From the NCBI RefSeq assembly GCF_020037025.1, contig NZ_JAIQLH010000016.1, forward strand, positions 1-55,590: a stretch of 55,590 nucleotides of DNA. The letters run 5' to 3'. This document shows, piece by piece, positions 49,346 through 55,590 of the stretch. The number at the start of each line of letters is the position of its first letter. The first letter of the stretch is position 1. The translations under genes and the position numbers were made by a program. Source of the DNA: Streptomyces huiliensis. GTDB taxonomy: Bacteria; Actinomycetota; Actinomycetes; Streptomycetales; Streptomycetaceae. Under the pieces are notes generated by a model, which was given only the letters and a program-made list of their open reading frames with translations, ran no database searches and was not told the origin of the DNA.

Positions 49346-52194
49346 GGGAACTCCTCAACGCCTACGCGCAGTACCACCCCAGGTGGTTCGAGAGCGCGGA
49401 CGCTTACACGCCGGACCCGGAGCACGCCGGGGTGTTCGAGGCCCTCGCGCCCCCCGGGTGGACGCTCCGCCGCAGCGGCCTCTGGTACGTCGCCGAGTCG
49501 CCCCGCGCCACGTCGGTCCCGGCCCCCGAGCAGGGCTGGAAGATCCACGTGGCGGTGCGCTCCCAGGACTCCCCCGCGTGCCTGGAGCGAGCGGCCCGAT
49601 GCGCCGTGGACGCCGCAGTGCCGTTCAAGTTCCTGGTGGACTCGCGGACGGTGGCCGAGGTCAACGGCAAGCTGTGGCCCCGGGGTTCCAGCGGGAAGTT
49701 CATGACCTTCTACCCGCCCGACGACCGGGCGTTCCTCCGCCTCGGGCACACCCTGACGCGGGAACTGCGCGGTTTCGACGGCCCGTACGTCCTCTCCGAC
49801 CGGAGGTGGCCGCGGTCCTCGTGCGTGTACTACCGGTACGGCGGCTTCAGCCCGCGGACGCTGCTGCGGCCGGACGGCAGCCGCCGGTTCGTCATCGCCG
49901 ACCGCGACGGAACGTACGTCCCCGACGTCCGGCTCCCGTACTGGCACCTCCCGGAGTGGCTGACCGACCCGCTCGCCCCGGACGGACCGCCGCCGGCGGG
50001 GGCCGGGACGGCGCCGGCCCTCCACGACGGGCGCTTCCGCGTGACGTCGGCGTTCGGCTTCTCCAATCGCGGCGGGGTCTACCTCGCCGACGACCGGTCC
50101 ACCGGCCGACCGGCCGTGCTGAAGGAGGCCCGGCCGCACATCGTGGTGGGATCCGGCCGCCTCGACGCCATAGGGCTGCTGGAGAAGGAGTACCGCATCC
50201 TGCGCACCCTCTCCGACTGTGGTTTCTACGTACGCCCGATCGAGATCTTCGAGGAGGGCGGACACACCTTTCTCGTCGAGGAGTACCTGCCGGGTGAGCA
50301 TCTGGGCCGCCACACCATCAGGACGAATCCGCTCTACCGGGCGGGGCTCACCCGGGCCGCCCTGGACGACTACTACGCCGGCGTCCGCCCCCACTGGGTG
50401 CGACTGGCCCGGGCGATCGGAGCGGCCCACCGCCGCGGCGTCGTGCTGGGAGACCTCTCCTTCAACAACGTCATCGTTCCGCACGAGGGCGGAATCCGCG
50501 TCATCGACCTCGAATGCGCCGTCGAGGAAGGCGTGGACCCGCCCGTCGGCCTCCACACGCCGGGCATGGCGATGCCCGAGGCGGTGCGGTCGGGGGTCGC
50601 CGACCGGGCCAACGACCTTTACGCGCTGGGTGCGGTGGTGTTCGGAAGCGTCATGCTGGCGAACGCGATGACCGAGCTGTACGCGCCGTCGCGCCGCCGC
50701 TTCCTCACCGGGCTCACCGGCGACCTCGGGCTGTCCGGTCCGTTCGTCGCACTGCTCGACGAGTTGACGGAACGGCCGGGTTCCGGGCACGTGCGGGACA
50801 TCGACGAGGTCATCGCGGCCTTGGCGACCGTCCCCGTCACGGCGTCGGCTCCGGCCTTGGCCCGTACGTCGGGTCCAGAGGCCCGTACGTCGGGTCCGGG
50901 GGCCCGTACGTCGGGTCCGGGGCGGGCCCCGGGTCCGACAGCCGCTTGGGGACCGGCGTCCGATCGCCCTGGAGCGGACGGGTCACCGGATCGCGGCACG
51001 CGCGAACTCGCCCGGGAGGCGCGGACCGCCGCCCTCCGCTACCTGGAACGCACCGCCACGCCGGAGCGCGACGACCGGTTGTTCCCCGCGGACCCCGCGG
51101 TCTTCGAGACCAACCCGCTCTCCGTCGCCTACGGCGCCGCGGGCGTCCTGCACACGCTGCACCACACCGGACGCCCGGGCGCGGTCCCGCCCCGCCTGAC
51201 CGGCTGGCTGGCCGGCCGGGAGATCACCGACGACGCGTACCCGCCGGGCCTCTACCTCGGGCAGGCAGGCATCGCCTGGGTCCTGGCCGAGCTGGGCCGG
51301 CCGGAGGCCGCCGCCGCCCTCCTGCGGCGGGCCGGCCGGCACCCCCTGCTCGACGCCTCGCCCGACGTGCTGCACGGACTGGCGGGCTACGGGATCGCTT
51401 GCCTCCGGTTCTGGCTCGACGGGTACGGCGACGACTTCCTCGACGCCGCCGTCCGGGCCGGGGAGCGGCTCAGGGACACCCGCCTCCGCGGGCCCCGGGG
51501 CCCGTACTGGCCGGATCCGGAGGGCAACGTACCGCTCGGTTACGCCACCGGCGGCAGCGGGATCGCGCTGTTCCTCCTCTGCCTCTCCCTGGCGGCGCAC
51601 GACGAACGCGCCTTCGCCCTCGGCCGCTCCGCCCTCGGGCACGACCTGGCGTACGGGGTCCGGCACGGGGCGGAGTTCGAGGGGTTCCCGGCCATGGTCC
51701 CCCTGGAGGGGGAAGCGGAGGCCGTCGTGCCCAGGTGCTACTGGGACTCCGGTTCCGCGGGCGTCCTCACCACCCTCATCCGCTACCTGGCCGTCCGGCC
51801 CGACGACGGGCTCGCACGGTGGCTGGACCCGCTCGTCGAGAACGTCCACCACAAGTACGCCGTTCTCCCGCAGCTCTTCCACGGGCTGTCGGGCATGGGT
51901 AACGCGCTGCTCGACGTGTGGCGGTTCACCGGCGACCCCGAGTACCGGAGAGCCGCCTGGACGGTGGCGGAAGGCGTCCTCCTCTTCCGCGTGGACCGCC
52001 CGGAGGGGACGGGCTTCCCCGGAGAGCAGGCGGTCCGCGAGAGCGCTGACCTGGCCACCGGGACGGCGGGGGTCGTCGCCTTCCTCGACCGCTTGCTCAG
52101 GGCGGACGCCGGTCCCGAGGCCGACGGGAGCCGGGACTTCGTCGTCGACGACCTGATCCCGTGCGCCGGGCGCCGACCGGGCGGAGCGGCTTGA
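49336..52194 (+). CDS. Class III lanthipeptide synthetase LanKC
   Basis: 952 residues in three parts. The lyase-like domain is about 1-215 (FKFLVDSRTVAEVNGKLWPR, GSSGKFMTFYPPDDRAFLRL). The kinase domain is about 230-495: glycine loop SAFGFSNRGGVYLADD, Lys263 in AVLKEARPH, catalytic LGDLSFNNVIV with Asp373 and Asn378, and metal Asp391 in VIDLECA. The cyclase-like domain is about 560-925 (LHGLAGYGIACLRFW, GSGIALFLLCLS, CYWDSGSAGVLTTL). The zinc-binding CHG of LanC/LanL reads FHG (848-850) and only Cys801 remains, so it is class III and not class IV. A linker at 507-530 is three ARTSGP repeats. Confidence 0.93.
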   Translation: MHDWELLNAYAQYHPRWFESADAYTPDPEHAGVFEALAPPGWTLRRSGLWYVAESPRATSVPAPEQGWKIHVAVRSQDSPACLERAARCAVDAAVPFKFLVDSRTVAEVNGKLWPRGSSGKFMTFYPPDDRAFLRLGHTLTRELRGFDGPYVLSDRRWPRSSCVYYRYGGFSPRTLLRPDGSRRFVIADRDGTYVPDVRLPYWHLPEWLTDPLAPDGPPPAGAGTAPALHDGRFRVTSAFGFSNRGGVYLADDRSTGRPAVLKEARPHIVVGSGRLDAIGLLEKEYRILRTLSDCGFYVRPIEIFEEGGHTFLVEEYLPGEHLGRHTIRTNPLYRAGLTRAALDDYYAGVRPHWVRLARAIGAAHRRGVVLGDLSFNNVIVPHEGGIRVIDLECAVEEGVDPPVGLHTPGMAMPEAVRSGVADRANDLYALGAVVFGSVMLANAMTELYAPSRRRFLTGLTGDLGLSGPFVALLDELTERPGSGHVRDIDEVIAALATVPVTASAPALARTSGPEARTSGPGARTSGPGRAPGPTAAWGPASDRPGADGSPDRGTRELAREARTAALRYLERTATPERDDRLFPADPAVFETNPLSVAYGAAGVLHTLHHTGRPGAVPPRLTGWLAGREITDDAYPPGLYLGQAGIAWVLAELGRPEAAAALLRRAGRHPLLDASPDVLHGLAGYGIACLRFWLDGYGDDFLDAAVRAGERLRDTRLRGPRGPYWPDPEGNVPLGYATGGSGIALFLLCLSLAAHDERAFALGRSALGHDLAYGVRHGAEFEGFPAMVPLEGEAEAVVPRCYWDSGSAGVLTTLIRYLAVRPDDGLARWLDPLVENVHHKYAVLPQLFHGLSGMGNALLDVWRFTGDPEYRRAAWTVAEGVLLFRVDRPEGTGFPGEQAVRESADLATGTAGVVAFLDRLLRADAGPEADGSRDFVVDDLIPCAGRRPGGAA

Positions 52195-52207
52195 GCGGAG
52201 CCGGAAC

Positions 52208-52282
52208 GAGCGGGTCGGAACCGAGCGGGTCGGAACCGAGCGGTTCGGAACTGAGCGGGTCGAGACCGGGCGGGTCGGAAAT
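52208..52282. repeat. Five 15-bp tandem repeats after lanKC
   Basis: GAGCGGGTCGGAACC twice, then variants GAGCGGTTCGGAACT, GAGCGGGTCGAGACC and GGGCGGGTCGGAAAT. It occupies the short gap between convergent lanKC and ogt genes. No stem-loop terminator is evident. Confidence 0.9.
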
Positions 52283-52812
52283 CAGAAAAGGGAATCCTGC
52301 TTCAGCAAGCCCTGCTTGCCGCCCACCCTCCCCAGCTCCACTCCCTCCAGCTCCAGCAGCCGCTGCTTGCGCTCCACGCCCCAGCCGTAGCCCGTGAGGC
52401 TGCCGTCGGAGCCGATCACTCGGTGGCAGGGGACGATGATCGAGACGGGGTTCTTCCCGTTGGCGAGCCCGACCGCCCGGGAGGCGCTGGGCGCGCCGAT
52501 GTGCCGGGCCAGCTCCCCGTAGGACATCGTCTCCCCGTAGGGGATCTCCAGGAGCCCGTCCCAGACCCGGCGCTGGAACGGGGTGCCGCGCAGGTCGAGC
52601 GGGACGTCGAAGCGCGTCAGCTCACCGGTGAAATACGCCTTGAGCTGGCGGGTGACCTCGCCGAACGGGCTGTCGTCGGGCCGCCCGAACTTCTCGTCGG
52701 CGGGCCGGTGCCGCTGGTCGAGGATGTAGAGCCCGGAGAGCGTGGAGCCGTCGGCGGCCACCAGGGTGAGGGGGCCGTAGGGGCTGTCGATGACGGTGTG
52801 TACGGCGGACAT
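52282..52812 (-). CDS. ogt: Methylated-DNA-protein cysteine S-methyltransferase
   Basis: 176 residues. It repairs O6-alkylguanine by moving the alkyl group to its own Cys. VHTVIDSPYGPLTLVAADGS starts the N-terminal domain. The C-terminal domain has TPFQRRVWDGLLEIPYGETM (YGET), SYGELARHIGAPSASRAVGL (Arg finger region), ANGKNPVSIIVPCHRVIGSD (active PCHR) and LTGYGWGVERKQRLLELEG. All key residues are present. It lies downstream of the Ada/AlkA-type gene on the same strand and probably forms an alkylation-repair operon with it. Confidence 0.97.
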   Translation of the reverse strand: MSAVHTVIDSPYGPLTLVAADGSTLSGLYILDQRHRPADEKFGRPDDSPFGEVTRQLKAYFTGELTRFDVPLDLRGTPFQRRVWDGLLEIPYGETMSYGELARHIGAPSASRAVGLANGKNPVSIIVPCHRVIGSDGSLTGYGWGVERKQRLLELEGVELGRVGGKQGLLKQDSLF

Positions 52813-52884
52813 GGCGGGTTCTGTTCGCTTCCGTTCGGTGTCAAGGGCAGGCTGGGGCTCGTACTACCGGAGGGTACGCCGTCG

Positions 52885-53000
52885 GCCCTTCAGCCCGTCC
52901 GGCGTTCGAGGACCTCGCGGCGAAACCGCGATGCCGGGGTCCGGGGCGGAGCCCCGGAAGAAACGGTGAAAGGGTGGGACTGGGGCACACCTCACACGGG
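52885..53000. repeat. Dispersed intergenic inverted repeat, copy 4
   Basis: CAGCCCGTCCGGCGTTCGAG, then GCGGCGAAACCGC and GGGGCGGAGCCCC hairpins and AAGAAACGGTGAAAGGGTGG, collinear with the right half of copies 1 and 2. It lies between the glycosylase 3' end and ogt. Confidence 0.85.
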
Positions 53001-53027
53001 GCGCACACCCCCGGCACCCCACCCCCG

Positions 53028-54539
53028 TCATCCGCGCCCCTCCCGGGGGCGCTCCGGCATACGGGCAGCCGGGTGATCATCCGTGGCCCACAGATACTGC
53101 ACGGCATAAGCCCGCCAAGGCCGCCAGGCCACCGCGTGCCGCGTCAGCGCACCAGGCGTCGCCGGCAGCCCGAGCCCGGCCGCCGCCCGGCGCACGCCCA
53201 GGTCCGTGGGCAGAAAGGCGTCGGGGTCCCCGAGCCCGCGCATGGCGATGATGTCGGCGGTCCAGGGCCCGATGCCGGGTATCTCGGCGAGCCGGGCCCG
53301 GGCGCGATCCCGGTCGCCGCCCACCCCGAGGTCGAGTTCGCCGGAGGCGAGGGCGGCGACGAGGCGGGTGAAGGCGGCGCGACGGCCGGCCGGCATGGCG
53401 AGGGACGCGGGGTCGAGGGCGGCCAGGGCCTCGGTGGACGGGAACAGGTGGGTGAGCCCGCCGGAGCCACCGCCGGAGTCACCGCCGGAGGTCCCGACCC
53501 GGGTGCCGTGGGCGGTGACCAGCCGGGCGGCGAGGGTCCGGGCCGCGGCCGTGGACACCTGCTGCCCGAGGACGGCCCGCAGCGCGAGCTCCTCCGCGTC
53601 GACCGTACGCGGCACCCGGCGCCCCGGCCCCTTGTCGATCAGCGGCGCGAGATGCGGGTCGGTCCGCAGCAGCGCGTCGACGGCCTCCGGGTCGGCGTCG
53701 AGGTCGAGCAGCCGCCGGCAGCGGCTGATGGCCCCGGCCAGGTCGCGCTGGTCGGAGAGGGCGAGGCGGCAGGCGATGTGGTCGGGCATGGGCCGGAGGG
53801 CGACGGTTCCGTGCCCGTACGGCAGGCGCAGGGTGCGGTGGTACGCGCCGTCGCGCCACTCCTCCACGCCGGGGACGGCGGTGGCGGCGAGGTGGCCGAA
53901 GAGGTTGTCGGGGGTGAACGGGGCACGGAACGGCAGGCGCAGGGTGAGGGCGCCGGGCGTGACCGGCGGCCGGCCGCGCCCGGCGCGGGCCCGGAGTTCG
54001 GTGGGGGTCAGGGCGAAGACGGCGCGGACGGTCTCGTTGAAGGCGCGGACGGAGGCGAAGCCGGCGGCGAACGCCACGTCGGCCATGGGGAGTTCACCGG
54101 CCTCGATGAGGACGCGGGCGGTCTGCGCGCGCTGGGCGCGGGCGAGGGCCAGCGGTCCGGCGCCGAGTTCGGCGAGCAGCTGGCGTTCGATCTGCCGGGC
54201 GCTGTAGCCGAGCCGGGCGGCGAGGCCGGGCACGCCCTCCCGGTCGACCGTGCCGTCGGCGATGAGCCGCATGGCGCGGGCGACGACGTCGGCGCGTTCG
54301 TTCCAGCGCGGCGAGCCGGGACTCGCGTCGGGCCGGCAGCGCTTGCAGGCCCGGAACCCGGCCTGCTGCGCGGCGGCGGCGCTCGGGTAGAAGCTCATGT
54401 TCCGGTCCTTGGGCAGGACCGCGGGACAGCTGGGACGGCAGTAGATGCGGGTGGTGAGGACGGCGGTGAAGAACCAGCCGTCGAAGCGGGGGTCCTTGGA
54501 CCGCGCGGCCCGCACGCAACGGTCGAAGTCGGTGTGCAT
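53028..54539 (-). CDS. Ada/AlkA-type protein: alkylation-response HTH fused to 3-methyladenine DNA glycosylase
   Basis: 503 residues in four parts. The Ada-like zinc domain (MHTDFDRCVRAARSKDPRFD, IYCRPSCPAVLPKDRNMSFY, FRACKRCRPDAS) has ligand Cys in YCRPSC and CKRC. The AraC-type HTH is about 90-180 (LAARLGYSARQIERQLLAEL, ADVAFAAGFASVRAFNETVR). The AlkA N-terminal domain follows (LRLPFRAPFTPDNLFGHLAA). The HhH-GPD glycosylase has LAEIPGIGPWTADIIAMRGL then GDPDAFLPTDLGVR with the catalytic Asp. It excises 3-methyladenine and probably activates itself and ogt when methylated. ATG 54539 is placed where family members begin (M-x-TDF-x-RC). Confidence 0.95.
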   Translation of the reverse strand: MHTDFDRCVRAARSKDPRFDGWFFTAVLTTRIYCRPSCPAVLPKDRNMSFYPSAAAAQQAGFRACKRCRPDASPGSPRWNERADVVARAMRLIADGTVDREGVPGLAARLGYSARQIERQLLAELGAGPLALARAQRAQTARVLIEAGELPMADVAFAAGFASVRAFNETVRAVFALTPTELRARAGRGRPPVTPGALTLRLPFRAPFTPDNLFGHLAATAVPGVEEWRDGAYHRTLRLPYGHGTVALRPMPDHIACRLALSDQRDLAGAISRCRRLLDLDADPEAVDALLRTDPHLAPLIDKGPGRRVPRTVDAEELALRAVLGQQVSTAAARTLAARLVTAHGTRVGTSGGDSGGGSGGLTHLFPSTEALAALDPASLAMPAGRRAAFTRLVAALASGELDLGVGGDRDRARARLAEIPGIGPWTADIIAMRGLGDPDAFLPTDLGVRRAAAGLGLPATPGALTRHAVAWRPWRAYAVQYLWATDDHPAARMPERPREGRG

Positions 54540-54626
54540 GCAGTAAAGGATCGGTGCCGCGGCCGCCGGAGGCTGGCGGAAATCCGACATGGCCGTCGGC
54601 GGAGACCGGCCTGCCCCCATCCATCC

Positions 54627-54642
54627 GTCAATGACGGTTGAC
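54627..54642. promoter_or_regulatory. Inverted repeat between divergent glycosylase and Clp-N pair
   Basis: GTCAA-TGACGG-TTGAC, perfect 5-bp arms; its right arm is part of TTGACG, a good -35 box for the gene starting at 54674. Confidence 0.5.
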
Positions 54643-54673
54643 GCGCCACACCTCTGTCATCCATGGTTGACAC

Positions 54674-54898
54674 ATGGCCGGAACAGACGCGAAAGACGCG
54701 GTCGGCACCACCGAGGCCGCCATGGACACCGACCCCCGCGTGGGGCTGCGCGCCGTCGCCGCGCTGCGGCGGCTGGTCGAACGACTTGAGGCCCTCCAGG
54801 TCGACAACGCCCGCAGGCTGGGCTGGTCGTGGGAGGAGATCGGCACCCAACTGGGTGTGAGCAGGCAGGCCGTCCACAAGAAGCACGCCCGGAGGTAG
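54674..54898 (+). CDS. Small helix-turn-helix protein
   Basis: 74 residues: VGLRAVAALRRLVERLEALQ, VDNARRLGWSWEEIGTQLGV, SRQAVHKKHARR. The C-terminal WSWEEIGTQLGVSRQAVHKK is a sigma-like/HTH-23-type recognition helix. It lies six bases before a Clp N-domain gene; this pair is a conserved unit in Streptomyces, where the small protein presumably regulates or interacts with the Clp-N protein. The ATG lies just after the promoter without a ribosome site, so translation is probably leaderless. Confidence 0.85.
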   Translation: MAGTDAKDAVGTTEAAMDTDPRVGLRAVAALRRLVERLEALQVDNARRLGWSWEEIGTQLGVSRQAVHKKHARR

Positions 54899-54904
54899 AC
54901 GACG

Positions 54905-55501
54905 ATGTTCGAACGTTTCACCAAGGAAGCCCGGTTCGTGGTCATCGGCGCCCAGGAGGAGGCGCGCGCCCTGCGCCACTCCCGCATCGGCGTCGAACAC
55001 CTCCTCGCCGCCACGGCGGGCCGCCCGGAGTCGCTGGGCGGCGCCGCCCTCTTCCGGCTCGGCATCACCCCCGAGACGTGCCGGGAGGCGATCCGGTCGG
55101 CGGCCGGGCTGGACGAGGACGACGCGGAGGCGCTGCGCTCGCTGGGCATCGACCTCTCGGCCGTACGTGCCCGCGCGGAACGGTCGTTCGGGCCGGGGGC
55201 ACTGGACGGGAACGGCGGGCCGGACGGGACCGACGAGTCACCCTCCCGCTGGAGGCCGTTCCGCTCCGCGAAGGGGTCCCGGCAGCACCACATCCCGTTC
55301 ACCCGGGAGGCCAAGCGGGCCCTGGAGCAGTCCCTGCGGGAGGCGCTCGCCCGCAAGGAGAACTGGATCGGCACCGAGCACGTCGTCCTGGGCGCCCTGG
55401 CCCTCGACCACCCGCCGACGGTACGCGTCCTCCGAACCCTCGGCACGGACCCGCAGACGCTGCGCGCCGACCTGCTGGCCCACCTGCGACGGGCGGCGTG
55501 A
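54905..55501 (+). CDS. Clp N-terminal domain protein (no ATPase)
   Basis: 198 residues containing two Clp repeat N-domains. The first is at about 1-75 (MFERFTKEARFVVIGAQEEA, RALRHSRIGVEHLLAATAGR), the second at about 125-195 (IPFTREAKRALEQSLREALA, RKENWIGTEHVVLGALALDH). No Walker motifs follow, so it is a stand-alone adaptor-like protein, not ClpC/ClpB. It could bind Clp substrates or compete with ClpC N-domains. GGAGG lies ten bases before the ATG. Cotranscribed with the small HTH gene. Confidence 0.9.
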   Translation: MFERFTKEARFVVIGAQEEARALRHSRIGVEHLLAATAGRPESLGGAALFRLGITPETCREAIRSAAGLDEDDAEALRSLGIDLSAVRARAERSFGPGALDGNGGPDGTDESPSRWRPFRSAKGSRQHHIPFTREAKRALEQSLREALARKENWIGTEHVVLGALALDHPPTVRVLRTLGTDPQTLRADLLAHLRRAA

Positions 55502-55503
55502 GG

Positions 55504-55590
55504 CCGAACCAGCCCGTCGGGCGATTGAGGACAACCCCACGAAGCGCGGTTTCGGGAGTGCGGGGGCACGGCCCCCGCAAGAAACGGGAA
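55504..55590. repeat. Dispersed intergenic inverted repeat, copy 5 (runs off the window)
   Basis: CAGCCCGTCGGGCGATTGAG then GACAACCCCACGAAGCGCGG, a GTGCGGGGGCACGGCCCCCGCAC-type hairpin and AAGAAACGG, following the Clp-N gene. Collinear with copies 1-4 but with several substitutions. Confidence 0.8.

Noticed and set aside
49336..52194. Class IV (LanL) assignment for the lanthipeptide synthetase
   Set aside because: The CHG zinc motif reads FHG and only one of the Cys ligands remains, which fits class III LanKC.

Overview
This is a high-GC actinomycete chromosome segment, almost certainly Streptomyces. Supporting signs are codon use with G/C in nearly every third position, GTG/TTG and apparently leaderless starts, XRE-DUF5753/DUF397 gene sets, many TetR/MerR/PadR regulators, a 2-methylisoborneol locus, and crotonyl-CoA carboxylase/reductase next to psd/pssA. 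No tRNA, rRNA or CRISPR array was seen.

Layout. 1-130 is a perfect 130-bp palindrome at the window edge. 0.3-5.6 kb carries a SRPBCC protein, a GNAT acetyltransferase, a HEAT-like protein, a two-domain 3-hydroxyacyl-CoA dehydrogenase and a TetR regulator. 5.6-13.6 kb is a series of small regulator/target modules: MFS + Rrf2 + NmrA-like reductase, TetR, PadR + two DUF1048 genes, MerR + NmrA-like reductase, and a glycine-rich secreted protein. 13.6-16.9 kb has an XRE-DUF5753 regulator, two DUF397 genes, two small coupled genes and an F420-type reductase. 16.9-22.3 kb is a graveyard of IS5-type transposase pieces around one intact IS5-like transposase, a DinB-like protein, a cold-shock gene without a normal start codon and an HdeD membrane protein. 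22.3-29.1 kb holds an MHS-type transporter, the encapsulin/2-MIB synthase/GPP methyltransferase operon and a PhyH-like dioxygenase.

29.4-37.2 kb is the ethylmalonyl-CoA block: ccr, ecm, a malyl-CoA lyase-type gene, a MaoC hydratase and an acyl-CoA dehydrogenase, head-to-tail with one- to few-base junctions, followed by psd-pssA. It should turn crotonyl-CoA into ethylmalonyl-CoA and then towards glyoxylate and propionyl-CoA, feeding C2 assimilation and polyketide extender units. The dehydrogenase and TetR gene at 2.7-5.6 kb would be expected next to ccr but lie about 24 kb away, so the interval looks like an accessory insertion. 37.5-40.5 kb has glycerate kinase, which fits glyoxylate-derived glycerate, and a BCCT transporter. 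40.9-46.2 kb has a large propeller-like protein, a frameshifted DUF5954 gene and a MerR-peroxiredoxin fusion. 46.3-48.7 kb has a radical-SAM-like protein with an unusual C-x8-C-x2-C cluster and a sirtuin.

48.9-52.2 kb is a compact class III lanthipeptide locus consisting of a 62-residue precursor and a LanKC synthetase. 52.3-55.6 kb has ogt, an Ada/AlkA-type glycosylase and a Clp-N protein pair. A dispersed inverted-repeat family containing GTCCGGCGTTTGAGGAC occurs at five gene ends. The most novel-looking candidates are the lanthipeptide locus, the radical-SAM-like gene with its five 19-bp upstream repeats, and the duplicated putative cargo peptide in the encapsulated terpene cyclase.
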